DNA of 64,000 bases from Blastochloris viridis (lineage in GTDB: Bacteria; Pseudomonadota; Alphaproteobacteria; UBA2136; UBA6156), in the NCBI GenBank assembly GCA_005768725.1, contig VAFM01000002.1, forward strand, positions 124,001 to 188,000. Reading direction: 5' to 3'. A model generated the notes under the pieces. It saw only the letters and a program-made list of their open reading frames with translations. It was not told where the DNA came from and searched no databases. Each line of letters begins with the position of its first letter. Position 1 is the first letter of the stretch. Below are positions 11,501 through 19,539 of the stretch, piece after piece. The translations under genes were made by a program, and so were the position numbers.

Positions 11501-11734
11501 ATGTTCACCCGCGTTTTGCTTACAGCTGCCAGAGTGGCGGCGAAGACTTACCTTGCCTATAAAGCAGGTAATCTTGCCTATCTTTGGCTCATCCTGAATG
11601 ATGAGGAGCTCAACCTAGTTGGGAACCTCATCACATCATTCGGGATGATGACCAGAAGCCATATACCTTTGGTACTTGTAACTCCAGTCGTTTATCTGAG
11701 TGTCGTCATGATTCTATCAGGCCCGGCATTCTAG
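11501..11734 (+). CDS. Small predicted membrane protein
   Basis: A 77-residue protein with two hydrophobic stretches (about 22-34 and 56-74), the second (PLVLVTPVVYLSVVMIL) a likely membrane helix. GGAGA lies 9 nt upstream of the ATG. I do not recognise the family. Its codons are less GC-rich at third positions than those of its neighbours. A minus-strand promoter and terminator bracket this region, so the stretch could alternatively be read as a non-coding RNA on the other strand. Confidence 0.45.
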   Translation: MFTRVLLTAARVAAKTYLAYKAGNLAYLWLILNDEELNLVGNLITSFGMMTRSHIPLVLVTPVVYLSVVMILSGPAF

Positions 11735-11790
11735 TTAAAAGATCTGTGTGGGCCCGCTCTGCTGAAAAGCAGGGCGGGGTCATGCGGGGC

Positions 11791-11819
11791 AGGATATGAT
11801 GTATACATTGACTTGTCAA
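11791..11819 (-). promoter_or_regulatory. Sigma-70-like promoter, minus strand
   Basis: Minus strand TTGACA, exactly 17 nt, then TATCCT. The spacer contains the palindrome ATGTATACAT. It points left, antisense to the small membrane protein gene, toward the minus-strand terminator at 11437-11470. Confidence 0.5.
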
Positions 11820-11870
11820 GCACTTATCCCCTTAGCAAGGATGAGGCTTCGTAATATACGGGGAAAAGAG

Positions 11871-11902
11871 GGGGGAGACACGGTCTCCCCCTTTCTTTTT
11901 TT
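11871..11902 (+). terminator. Rho-independent terminator
   Basis: GGGGGAGAC and GTCTCCCCC with loop ACG, followed by TTTCTTTTTTT on the plus strand. It could end the transcript of the small membrane protein gene. Confidence 0.75.
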
Positions 11903-11938
11903 GCTTTTCTCGCCAAAGGTGGAATAATCCAATCCGGC

Positions 11939-12066
11939 GCGAAGCGACGTTGCCCCCACGCGCGTGGCTATAAAGGGTGGCACGGTGCTTTTTCGCATGG
12001 CGCCGTGTACAGGCAAAGGGTACATCAGCCATGCGAAAAAGTGCTGTGGCGCTCTTTTAGCCCCCG
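11939..12066. repeat. Long hairpin repeat, family A, copy 1
   Basis: An imperfect palindrome of about 100 nt with a conserved leader (GCGACGTTGCCCCC at 11944). The arms are 11966-12001 and 12028-12062; the inner GCATGGC/GCCATGC and TTTTTCGC/GCGAAAAA pair perfectly. The apical part is GCCG-TGTAC-(N9)-GTACA, where TGTAC (12006-12010) and GTACA (12020-12024) pair. Copy 2 at 29379-29510 has the same loop and leader but different, still complementary, stem bases. It lies just downstream of the HtrA protease gene. Confidence 0.85.
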
Positions 12067-12078
12067 CCTCTCCACCCC

Positions 12079-13461
12079 CTATTGTGTCTGGATATTCACA
12101 ACCCTACCACCACGCATCAACCGGAACACCCACTCCTTGCGGCTGCTTTCCAGCGCGCGCTGCACATCGTCTACAGCACGGATGGTACTGCCGTTAATCG
12201 CCATGATCAGGTCACCATACATCACTGGCATGCCAAACGCTTCCAGCGGCGGCGTACCCGGCACATCCACGGCCACTACACCCTTGGTACCGATAGGCAG
12301 CTTCAGCTCGGCCGCCAGCGCAGGCCCCAGCTCTTCCACCTTCACACCGTTCATGGGGTTATAGCCTTTAATCAGCAACTGAGAACCCGTCTTGCGGTCT
12401 GGCAACGCACTCAGCGTCACGGTGGTTTCAATACGTTTGCCACCACGCCAGTACACCAGCTTAGCTTCCTTGTTCAGCAGGTTGGGCATGGCCAGAATCT
12501 GCTCATTCAGGTCGCCTGGGTTCTCAATCGGATTGCCAACCAACGCCAACAGCACGTCACCAGCCTGCAGGCCTGCACGCATCGCCGGGCTACCCGCAAC
12601 CACAGCCGTAATTTGTACGCCACGCGCCGGTTGCAAGCCCATTTCACGCGCCGTCGCTTCGGTCACCATTTGGCCTTCGGCACCAAACCACGGGCGTACA
12701 ACACTGCCCTTGGTAATGATATCTTCCACCACACGCCGCACCAGGCTTACCGGAATCGCAAACCCGATACCGTTGCTGGCCCCGCTTTTACTGAAGATAC
12801 CGGCATTGATGCCTACCAGCGCACCAGTGCTGTCCACCAGCGCACCGCCGCTGTTACCGGGGTTAATACTCGCATCGGTCTGAATAAACCGTGCATACGG
12901 GCTCAGTGCCATGGCACTGCGCTCAACCGCACTCACGATACCAAAACTCACGCTCTGACCGATTCCGTAAGGATTACCAATGGCCAGCACCACATCGCCC
13001 ACCGCAAGGCTGTCGCTGTTGCCGAATTTCGCAGCCGGAAGCGCCTCATTGCTACTGCGATAGATCTGCAGAATCGCCAGATCCAGCTTCTCATCCTGCC
13101 CGATCTTTTTCGCCGAAAATTCACGCCCGTCACTCAGTACAACCTTAATCGCCTGCGCCCCGTCAATCACGTGCAGGTTGGTCACCACCACCCCGCTGCT
13201 CTTCACGATAACGCCACTGCCTAGACTGCGCGCAATGCGCTCCTGCATGCGTCCATCCACCTGCGGCATATCCTGCATGTCCGTGCGCGGCACATTTCTA
13301 TTCACTCGCGCTGCGTAAATGTTCACCACGGCAGGCTCGGCTTTTTTCACGGCAGAAGAAAAGGTTACGCGCACATCCTGAAGGTTGCTGCGAGGCGCCG
13401 CGATACCACTCACCGGCATCGCCACCACACATACCATCACCAGAGTGAGGAGTTTGTTCAT
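12079..13461 (-). CDS. HtrA/Do-like periplasmic serine protease
   Basis: The 460-residue protein has a signal peptide (MNKLLTLVMVCVVAMP, cleavage after GIAA) and a trypsin-like domain with the triad His about 97 (TNLHVIDG), Asp about 128 (KLDLAIL) and Ser about 204 (NPGNSGGAL). Two PDZ domains follow at about 260-355 and 365-455. This is the DegP/DegQ arrangement, used for folding control and degradation of damaged envelope proteins. GGGGG lies 8 nt before the ATG. The two PDZ domains make DegS unlikely. Confidence 0.92.
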   Translation of the reverse strand: MNKLLTLVMVCVVAMPVSGIAAPRSNLQDVRVTFSSAVKKAEPAVVNIYAARVNRNVPRTDMQDMPQVDGRMQERIARSLGSGVIVKSSGVVVTNLHVIDGAQAIKVVLSDGREFSAKKIGQDEKLDLAILQIYRSSNEALPAAKFGNSDSLAVGDVVLAIGNPYGIGQSVSFGIVSAVERSAMALSPYARFIQTDASINPGNSGGALVDSTGALVGINAGIFSKSGASNGIGFAIPVSLVRRVVEDIITKGSVVRPWFGAEGQMVTEATAREMGLQPARGVQITAVVAGSPAMRAGLQAGDVLLALVGNPIENPGDLNEQILAMPNLLNKEAKLVYWRGGKRIETTVTLSALPDRKTGSQLLIKGYNPMNGVKVEELGPALAAELKLPIGTKGVVAVDVPGTPPLEAFGMPVMYGDLIMAINGSTIRAVDDVQRALESSRKEWVFRLMRGGRVVNIQTQ

Positions 13462-13511
13462 TCTTATTCCCCCATTTCAAAATCGTTCAGACACCTCGTG
13501 TCTGTTAAGCA

Positions 13512-14087
13512 TTATTCATCGCTTTCCAACACCGCCCGTGCAAGCGGAACCGTCACGGCACGCTTCTGTTCCAGGCTTAACGCATCAAGCCGCGCCATGA
13601 TCGCCGCCAGCTCATGCGTGCTGCGTGCGGCACGCGCCAGAATGTAATCCACCACCGCATCTGGCAAGCTCAGTTGCATAACCTCCGCCCAGTGCTTAAG
13701 CAAAGCCCGCAAATCATCATCACTCGGCGGCAGCACTTCAATCTGAACTCCCGTGAGCAAACGGCTTTTCAAATCAGGTAAAAGCGACTCAATCTGCGCA
13801 ACCGGCAAGCTGCTGGCCACGACTACCGGAACCTTGGCATTCAGAGCATGAAAGATCCGCTCCTGGCTCTCAATCTCCATCTCCTCCAAACGGTCTCCCA
13901 CCACCGCTCCGCGGCTAGCCGCCAGCGCCAGCATATGGCTTTTTCCGCCGCCCGCAGGCCCGTACATGCACACGCACATCTCACCGCGCTGCAACGCAGC
14001 TTCTGCCTCACGCGTGCCGTCGGTCGTCAACCAGCGGCTGGCGTGGTAGCGCGGCAGCGCCGTGATATCGAGCAGCAGTTGACGCAT
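13512..14087 (-). CDS. hda: HdaA-type DnaA regulatory inactivator
   Basis: A DnaA-like AAA+ protein of 191 residues without a DNA-binding domain, the form that promotes hydrolysis of DnaA-bound ATP after initiation together with the sliding clamp. Walker A is GPAGGGKS at residues 43-50. The segment SLLPDLKSRLLTG and the C-terminal THELAAIMARLD match the sensor and lid regions of the DnaA/Hda family. The N-terminus QLLLDIT is a plausible clamp-binding motif. The Walker B region is weak (VVGDRLEEME), as in other Hda proteins of this class. It follows the DUF2066 gene by 16 bp. Confidence 0.85.
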   Translation of the reverse strand: MRQLLLDITALPRYHASRWLTTDGTREAEAALQRGEMCVCMYGPAGGGKSHMLALAASRGAVVGDRLEEMEIESQERIFHALNAKVPVVVASSLPVAQIESLLPDLKSRLLTGVQIEVLPPSDDDLRALLKHWAEVMQLSLPDAVVDYILARAARSTHELAAIMARLDALSLEQKRAVTVPLARAVLESDE

Positions 14088-14103
14088 GAACAGCTACCGC
14101 CCC

Positions 14104-15039
14104 CTAGTAACGGCTCCACGGCATCCACGGACGGGTCGGCTCACGACTGTCCATGGGGCGGTCATCGGTACCCTGCCAGGTGTCCGCATCCGTGGTGGCC
14201 GGCACGGTTTCGGCACGGGCGGGTACGCCCGGCACACCGGTCGGCGCCGCAGCCGGTACGGCCGCAGCCATATCAATCACCTGCACATCCATTCCGGCAG
14301 AATTCTTCACCTGCATCGCATCCAGCGGCGTATCCACCAGCAGCTCGGCACCTTCACTGGTCAGCAGGCGGTACACGGCCTTGGTCGCGGCCTGACGGTT
14401 CAAGTTGGCACGCACCTTGTCAACGCTGGCCGGGTTACTGTCCGTAATGCGCACAATCCATTGTTTGATCGGACGGGTATCTTCCACGACATCATCAATC
14501 GGCTGCGACAGATCCACCTCGCCCTCCAAACCGACCTTGGCCGGCGCCGCTACGGGCTGGGGCTTGATCACACCACCGAAATTCTTACGCACCATCGCTT
14601 CGTTGAACGTGATGTCGGTCGTCAGGCTGTAGCTCGGAATCAGACTTTCTTTCACCACCTTGTAGCCCTTCACAAAGCGCATGGCACTGCCCAGGCTCTT
14701 CACCTTCTTCTGGGCGTCCTCGGGGTTCACACCAAGGTTCGTCAACACGGTCGGCAGGCTCGCACGCGCGCCCTTCTCTAAAGCCGCATCGCGGTCAAAC
14801 CCGGTAGTATCCGAAAGGGTCACAACCACGCCCTTCACCGTGAACAGATCCGGCATCGCAGGCACGCTGGAACTGGCCACCATACTGGGGCTGGCCATCA
14901 CCGGCCCGGCATTCACACGGGGTTCAGGTGCCAGGCTTTCTTCGCCCATACCACTGACCACCGGATTCACATCCAGTGCAAACGGCGCAGCCGTACCCAG
15001 CATCATGCCGGTTACCATCACAATCATACCAAAGCGCAT
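14104..15039 (-). CDS. DUF2066 domain-containing exported protein
   Basis: A 311-residue protein with a signal sequence (MRFGMIVMVTGMMLGTAAP) and a middle domain starting FTVKGVVVTLSD near residue 67, then a region of AR/LPTVLTNLG helices that resembles DUF2066, a family of unknown function often placed beside hda in alphaproteobacteria. The C-terminal 50 residues are Pro/Ala/Thr rich. The start ATG at 15039 is chosen because AAGGAG lies 9 nt upstream, inside the hairpin of the ndk terminator. A TTG just before it is an alternative start. Confidence 0.65.
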   Translation of the reverse strand: MRFGMIVMVTGMMLGTAAPFALDVNPVVSGMGEESLAPEPRVNAGPVMASPSMVASSSVPAMPDLFTVKGVVVTLSDTTGFDRDAALEKGARASLPTVLTNLGVNPEDAQKKVKSLGSAMRFVKGYKVVKESLIPSYSLTTDITFNEAMVRKNFGGVIKPQPVAAPAKVGLEGEVDLSQPIDDVVEDTRPIKQWIVRITDSNPASVDKVRANLNRQAATKAVYRLLTSEGAELLVDTPLDAMQVKNSAGMDVQVIDMAAAVPAAAPTGVPGVPARAETVPATTDADTWQGTDDRPMDSREPTRPWMPWSRY

Positions 15040-15040
15040 C

Positions 15041-15066
15041 AAAAAGGGCTCCTTATCAGAGCCCTA
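15041..15066 (-). terminator. Terminator of ndk overlapping the next ribosome-binding site
   Basis: Minus strand GGGCTC-TGATAA-GGAGCCC followed by TTTTT ends ndk. The 3' arm contains the AAGGAG used by the DUF2066 gene, so the hairpin can also hide that ribosome-binding site. Confidence 0.75.
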
Positions 15067-15129
15067 TCATGCCCCATTTTCGGCTGGGTGCAAGACCTTG
15101 TGGCCAGTTCGTAGGCCTTTTCGTAAGCC

Positions 15130-15558
15130 CTACAGAAGTTCAGAGCTACCGAAGAAGAAAGCGATCTCGCGTGCGGCGCTCTCTTCGCTGTCGCTACCGT
15201 GTACGGCATTGGCAGACAGGTCGGTGCACGGCAGAGCAAAGTCGTGACGGATGGTACCGGCTTCAGCCTTGGTCGGGTTGGTGGCACCCATCAGCTCACG
15301 GTTCTTGAGGATGGCGTTTTCGCCTTCCAGAACGAGCGGGTAGCAGGCACCGCTGGTCATGAAGTCAACCAGTTCGCCAAAGAACGGACGCTCTTTGTGC
15401 TCACCGTAAAATTCGCCGGCGGTTTGGGCGGTCAGGTGCATCTTCTTCAGAGCAACAACCTTCAGGCCGTTCTGTTCAAAGCGGCTGACGATCTGGCCCA
15501 GTACGTTCTTTTTAACAGCATCCGGCTTAATGATGCTGAGGGTACGTTGTACGGTCAT
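15130..15558 (-). CDS. ndk: Nucleoside diphosphate kinase
   Basis: A 142-residue enzyme that transfers the gamma-phosphate from ATP to other nucleoside diphosphates. It begins QRTLSIIKPDAV, the family's start, and carries the active-site histidine H120 in NAVHGSDS. RFEQNGLKVVALKKM and RPFFGELVDFMTSG are the expected Kpn-loop-adjacent and core segments. It is full length. It sits alone upstream of the DUF2066 gene, from which it is separated by a terminator that overlaps that gene's translation start. Confidence 0.97.
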   Translation of the reverse strand: MTVQRTLSIIKPDAVKKNVLGQIVSRFEQNGLKVVALKKMHLTAQTAGEFYGEHKERPFFGELVDFMTSGACYPLVLEGENAILKNRELMGATNPTKAEAGTIRHDFALPCTDLSANAVHGSDSEESAAREIAFFFGSSELL

Positions 15559-15682
15559 GGAATAATCCCTTGTCCTGTTGGGGTTATGTGGAAAACACCA
15601 GCCTTTTGCCGAAAAACACCCTAACTGTCAAGCGCCTCCTCGCGCTTTGTAAGAAAGACAAGGTGCGAGAGCGCAACGAGAA

Positions 15683-16132
15683 TTAGCGACGCGGCAGATA
15701 GCCGAAATCGTAACTCTGCCACGGCCATTTGGATTCCTTGATGACCCAGCCCTGCCCGGTCATGTCACGCAGGGTTTGGGCGCCCACGCCCACAATCACA
15801 CCATCCTGCACCAGCACCGGCGTCAGGCTATCCCAGCCGGAGGTCACCCAGCCGCAACTCTTCATATTGGTCACTAAAAACACCGCGTCCATGGTCACGC
15901 CATCGCGCTTGACCGTCGCGGTGCGGTAAATCCCCTTACGGCCAGAAAGCGCACGCGCAGGCGTCTTGCTCAGCTCTATCCCCTGGTCAAGGAACATCTG
16001 GTTATCGCGCACTACCTGCACGGCTTCGGGCGGGCATTTCGCCAGCTCTGCCTCACGCTGGGCCTTGGCCGCGCTCGAACCGCAGGCCGTTACCAAGCCT
16101 GCAATACCTAACATCACTATACGCTTCATCAT
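15683..16132 (-). CDS. Putative lipoprotein (third gene of a lipoprotein trio)
   Basis: A 149-residue protein with lipobox VTAC and lipidated Cys17. The mature part contains CPPEAVQVVRDNQMFLDQG and a beta-rich segment TATVKRDGVTMDAVFLV with two more cysteines. I do not recognise the family with certainty. Its start codon overlaps the stop of the preceding gene (ATGA), so it is co-translated with two other lipoprotein genes downstream of gmk. A role in the outer membrane or periplasm is inferred only from the lipobox. Confidence 0.7.
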   Translation of the reverse strand: MMKRIVMLGIAGLVTACGSSAAKAQREAELAKCPPEAVQVVRDNQMFLDQGIELSKTPARALSGRKGIYRTATVKRDGVTMDAVFLVTNMKSCGWVTSGWDSLTPVLVQDGVIVGVGAQTLRDMTGQGWVIKESKWPWQSYDFGYLPRR

Positions 16133-16551
16133 GGACGCAGCACCACCGGGTCAAGAATTAAAGCCTCGGTACGCACCGTAATCCAGCTGCGCGCACGCTT
16201 TACGGCCGCATCGCCAACACCCATGTATTTACCCTTGGAATCAAACACGACGTGCACTGCTTTCTCCGAGTCCAGCATCGTTTTGTAGCAGGCCGAAGGC
16301 GTAATATCGTACTCAATAACATCATACATCCGACCCGTAAGGCCAAACGCACGAGACCCCCGGTTCGGCATTCCCAGCACCTGCACCACACGCGGCAATT
16401 CATCGCCGACGCGGAGGGTCTTCACGGTATCGGCCATGCTCACACAGCCGCCGTTATTGCTCTTAATGGGCAACGCTGCTCGTCCGCAGCCAGAAAGAAC
16501 CACCATACCTACCAGCAGGCAAACACCTACCGTCATACCGCGCATCATCAT
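16129..16551 (-). CDS. Small lipoprotein with BamE/SmpA-like pattern
   Basis: A 140-residue protein with lipobox LSGC and lipidated Cys22. The mature part has LRVGDELPRVVQVLGMPNRG near residues 45-65, the G-(8-10)-V-x-x-(L/V)-G-x-P pattern of BamE/SmpA-fold lipoproteins, followed by strands MYDVIEYDI and AVHVVFDSKGKYMGVG. BamE stabilises the BAM complex, but several unrelated small lipoproteins share the fold, so the function is open. It overlaps both neighbouring genes by 4 bp. Confidence 0.7.
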   Translation of the reverse strand: MMMRGMTVGVCLLVGMVVLSGCGRAALPIKSNNGGCVSMADTVKTLRVGDELPRVVQVLGMPNRGSRAFGLTGRMYDVIEYDITPSACYKTMLDSEKAVHVVFDSKGKYMGVGDAAVKRARSWITVRTEALILDPVVLRP

Positions 16552-17339
16552 TGCAGCGGCTCCCCGCGGCCAATCTGAGACGGCGCGTAACCGCCCTGAG
16601 AGGACGTTTCGTAATAACCTGCCGGACGCATATTCTGTTGCATGTCGCCAGTATATCCATTCCCGCTTCCGCGGCCAGAGGGGGTGCCGTAATTCACCAA
16701 GGGGGGTGTGGGCAAATCTTCCTGCTGCCAGCGACCGGTCCGCGCCGGTGCAGGTCGCAGCGGTTCGGCTTCACGCATCTCCACACGCGCCTGCGGCAAG
16801 GCCGACATCACCTCGGCTACCGGCACAGAATCCGCCGTGGCGCTAGGTTGCACAGCTTTGGGTGGCAACATAGGCACAATAAAATCGCGGTAATAATTCG
16901 GGCCATAACCAATCAACCGGTCATCCTGAAACACCATCGGCATCAGCCCTTCCACCTGCGCACCAAGGCTGGCCTGCACACGGCAAATCGTTTCGGGGGT
17001 GTGGTAAAACAGCACTTCAATCACGGCACCATTGGCAAGCTGAAAAGTCTCGGCATGGGCCGGCAGACCAACAATGCCTACCGTCTGAAGCTTGTTAAAC
17101 CCCAGCCGCAAGCGCGCCATATTGCGCGCCAGCCATTGGGTCTGCTGAATGAGCGGCGGCGGACACGGCTGCAAGGCGCGGGTCGAGTTGCTGCTCACGA
17201 CCTGCGGCGGCTGCGGTGCACGGGTTACTATCTGACGCTGATTGAACGGCGGAATACCGGCACACCCTACCAACAGAAAAGCCAGCCCTAAGGCCAGCCC
17301 TCGGGCTATTTTACCGGCTTTGGCACACTCATTGACCAC
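16548..17339 (-). CDS. Lipoprotein with BamE-like domain and disordered tail
   Basis: A 263-residue protein with lipobox LVGC and lipidated Cys26. Residues about 75-155 (LRLGFNKLQTVGIVGLP, then FQLANGAVIEVLFY and VFQDDRLIGYG) follow the same strand pattern as the neighbouring BamE-like lipoprotein. The last about 90 residues are Pro/Arg/Gly rich and probably disordered. It starts at GTG (17339), inside the end of gmk by 11 bp, and is the first of three overlapping lipoprotein genes. No exact family is recognised. Confidence 0.7.
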   Translation of the reverse strand: MVNECAKAGKIARGLALGLAFLLVGCAGIPPFNQRQIVTRAPQPPQVVSSNSTRALQPCPPPLIQQTQWLARNMARLRLGFNKLQTVGIVGLPAHAETFQLANGAVIEVLFYHTPETICRVQASLGAQVEGLMPMVFQDDRLIGYGPNYYRDFIVPMLPPKAVQPSATADSVPVAEVMSALPQARVEMREAEPLRPAPARTGRWQQEDLPTPPLVNYGTPSGRGSGNGYTGDMQQNMRPAGYYETSSQGGYAPSQIGRGEPLQ

Positions 17340-17973
17340 GCTTGGCCCGTTCGTTGGTAATCACCTTGGCCACTTCCGCCACGGTGTGCTCCAGCACGTC
17401 GTTCACCAGCACCACGTCGTAATCACCGTAACTGGTGCCAACCATATCAGGATTGGTGAACACATAGCTCGGATTGTGCAGGTTATCCATATCAGCCTCA
17501 ATCTGCTGCAAACGCACACGCCCTTCATCGGCCAGCTCCGGGTTGCGCTTGGTCAGGCGTTGCTCAAGGCGCTCGCGGTTCGGCGGCAGAATCAGCAGCT
17601 TGAAGATACGCTGCGGCATGGCCTGCTCAAACAGACGCACACCAATGGCATTGATATCAGAGATCACATCAAAGCCTTCATCAAACAAGCGTTCTACTTC
17701 CCATTTCGGGGTGCCGTACATATTGCCGTTGTAATTGGGGTTGTGTTCCAAAAATTCACCCTTGGCCACACCCGCTTCAAATTCCGCGCGTTCCATAAAG
17801 TAATAGTCACGCCCATGTTCTTCACCGGGGCGCGGGGTACGGGTGGTGGCGGTCACAAAACGGCGCAGCTTGGGGTCCTGCGAAAGCAACGCACTGATGA
17901 CCGCACTTTTACCGGTTCCGCTGGGGCCGGTAATGGTAATCAGCATGGGGCGTTCTTTAACAGGTTTAAGCAT
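17329..17973 (-). CDS. gmk: Guanylate kinase
   Basis: A 214-residue enzyme that phosphorylates GMP to GDP. The P-loop GPSGTGKS is at residues 16-23; TTRTPRPGE and HGRDYYF are the GMP-binding region, and NGNMYGTP and NDVLEHTVAEV complete the family pattern. The ATG at 17973 is preferred over upstream codons because GGAG lies 8 nt before it and the N-terminus then matches the family. It starts 1 bp after the mltG stop and overlaps the lipoprotein gene downstream, forming one operon. Confidence 0.96.
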   Translation of the reverse strand: MLKPVKERPMLITITGPSGTGKSAVISALLSQDPKLRRFVTATTRTPRPGEEHGRDYYFMERAEFEAGVAKGEFLEHNPNYNGNMYGTPKWEVERLFDEGFDVISDINAIGVRLFEQAMPQRIFKLLILPPNRERLEQRLTKRNPELADEGRVRLQQIEADMDNLHNPSYVFTNPDMVGTSYGDYDVVLVNDVLEHTVAEVAKVITNERAKRGQ

Positions 17974-17974
17974 A

Positions 17975-19024
17975 TTAGTTCTCCTTTGCCGTGCCACTTA
18001 CCACGTTTGTCGGCGTAACCAAAGCGCCCTCAATCACATTGGCCACCGATTTGGGCTGCAATGTTTTCTTCACGTCCTTCCAGTAACGCGCCACGTTGCG
18101 GCGGTGTTCATCATAGGTCACGCTAAACACGTGCATGGTCAGGCTTGGGTCGGCCACGAAAAAGATAGCTTCGGTACGGGCCGGACGCGCCACCGCCATC
18201 AGCGCCGACTTCCCCGGATTCGAAATCGGCGTCGGCGGCAAACCGGCAAACAGATAGGTATTGAACGGATGCGGCTCGGTCAGGTCCTTGCGCTTCAAAC
18301 GGTCACCTTCCAGCTCGGCACCATACATCACAGTCGGATCACTCTGCAGACGCATACCCTTGCTCAAACGGTTGTAAAACACGGCGGCGATCATCGGCAT
18401 TTCGTCATCATTGGCCGCTTCCTTCTGCACGATGCTTGCCAGAATCAAAAGCTCTTCCGGGCTCTTCAGCGGCAATGTCGTATCACGCGCCGCCCAGGCA
18501 TTCGCCAGTTCCTTGTCCATGCGCGCGGTCATGGTGTCCAGCACCTTGGCGCGCTCGGCCCCAAACCGGAACGCATAGGTATCCGGGAAGATACGCCCCT
18601 CTTCCGGACGTACCGCATGACCGGTCAATCCCTCAACAGCTTCCAGGCGGTCGATCGCCTGTTTAACGGTCCAGCCTTCCGGGATGGTCACGCTGCGATT
18701 TTCGGTATCCCCCAGCGCCAGCTTGTTCACTACGGCACGCAAGCTAATGCCCGGCTCAAATGCATACTCACCGGCCTTGAGCGTACCGGCCATGCCGGTG
18801 GCTTTCACCATCACCACGAAGGCATCCGGGTGCGCGATCACGTTCGCCTGCCCTAAACGGCTGGCAATGGCGCGCACGCCCATGCCTTGGTCCACAATCA
18901 CTTTCACGGGCTGTTCCAGCGGGCCACGCTGGGCCATATACACACCAATGCCACCTGTCACGGCCGTAATCAGGCCCAACACAATGACTCCCACAACAAC
19001 AAGCGTACCGGTCGAAAATTTCAT
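17975..19024 (-). CDS. mltG: Endolytic murein transglycosylase MltG
   Basis: A YceG-family protein that cuts nascent glycan strands at the inner membrane and so sets peptidoglycan chain length. It has one N-terminal membrane helix (about residues 6-30), a LysM-like subdomain, and the catalytic segment ILASIVQKEA (Glu about 200) followed by MPMIAAVFYNRL. The later TYLFAGLPPTPISNPG is the family's signature. The start at 19024 puts the helix at the N-terminus; an in-frame ATG at 19084 would add 20 residues. Position directly upstream of gmk is usual. Confidence 0.92.
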   Translation of the reverse strand: MKFSTGTLVVVGVIVLGLITAVTGGIGVYMAQRGPLEQPVKVIVDQGMGVRAIASRLGQANVIAHPDAFVVMVKATGMAGTLKAGEYAFEPGISLRAVVNKLALGDTENRSVTIPEGWTVKQAIDRLEAVEGLTGHAVRPEEGRIFPDTYAFRFGAERAKVLDTMTARMDKELANAWAARDTTLPLKSPEELLILASIVQKEAANDDEMPMIAAVFYNRLSKGMRLQSDPTVMYGAELEGDRLKRKDLTEPHPFNTYLFAGLPPTPISNPGKSALMAVARPARTEAIFFVADPSLTMHVFSVTYDEHRRNVARYWKDVKKTLQPKSVANVIEGALVTPTNVVSGTAKEN

Positions 19025-19225
19025 GCCCGCAGTCTGCCCTAGCGCCCAGCCCCACACAAGCCAACCTGCCCACCGTACAACCAACTAGCTCGCAGGCATC
19101 GGGGGTTGTCAAACATCCAAAACCGTCCATAGAATGGTCTTGACGTATGTCAGCAACATCACCCAGAAGGGCATACGGGCCCGTTCAGGGTCACGTTAAG
19201 CCTCTCACACCCCGGAGGAAATACC

Positions 19226-19480
19226 ATGGCACTGCCGCTCAATCCCATTCTCGTCAAACCCTATCTGCAGGCTGCTGTGCAAAAGCAACTCCAGCCCAAT
19301 GCAGCCTTCGGTATTACCGAGTACACTCCGCTGGAGCTGATCGAACTGAACTTCCGCCTGAAGACCAAAGTGGAGGAAGACTCCGCCGACATGAAACTCC
19401 TCGTCACGTTCCCGGACACATCCAGCGGCCACTTTCCGATTCTGGAAGACAACATTCTGGGCGACTTCATCCGCGCCTGA
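19226..19480 (+). CDS. Small hypothetical protein
   Basis: An 84-residue protein preceded by GGAGG 7 nt before the ATG. It has no signal peptide or membrane helix; it is mixed alpha/beta with an acidic end (FPILEDNILGDFIRA). I do not recognise it. It is a single-gene unit between mltG and fabF, followed by a symmetric terminator. The good ribosome-binding site and terminator are the main support. Confidence 0.65.
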   Translation: MALPLNPILVKPYLQAAVQKQLQPNAAFGITEYTPLELIELNFRLKTKVEEDSADMKLLVTFPDTSSGHFPILEDNILGDFIRA

Positions 19481-19498
19481 ATGCACCGGCATTCTCAC

Positions 19499-19530
19499 AA
19501 AAAAACCCCGCCACACCGGCGGGGTTTTTA
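19499..19530. terminator. Bidirectional terminator
   Basis: A-run, CCCCGCC-ACACC-GGCGGGG, T-run, between the small plus-strand gene and convergent fabF. Confidence 0.88.
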
Positions 19531-19539
19531 AATGGAGTT

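Larger units (their letters stand above)
11735..11938. other. Intergenic region with hairpins and a minus-strand promoter
   Basis: No gene seen. It holds a hairpin at 11754-11779 (CCCGCTCTGCT-GAAA-AGCAGGGCGGG), a promoter-like pair on the minus strand at 11791-11819, and a plus-strand terminator at 11871-11902. A long hairpin repeat follows. Confidence 0.6.

Noticed and set aside
11816..12032. Two short minus-strand frames with peptides resembling those at 29319-29651
   Set aside because: The similarity (for example ARGGNVA) comes from the shared family A hairpin DNA in both places, in more than one frame, so it is not evidence of a protein.
12082..13224. Plus-strand open frame of 380 codons
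   Set aside because: Antisense to the HtrA protease gene; composition is His/Gln/Arg rich and lacks any motif.
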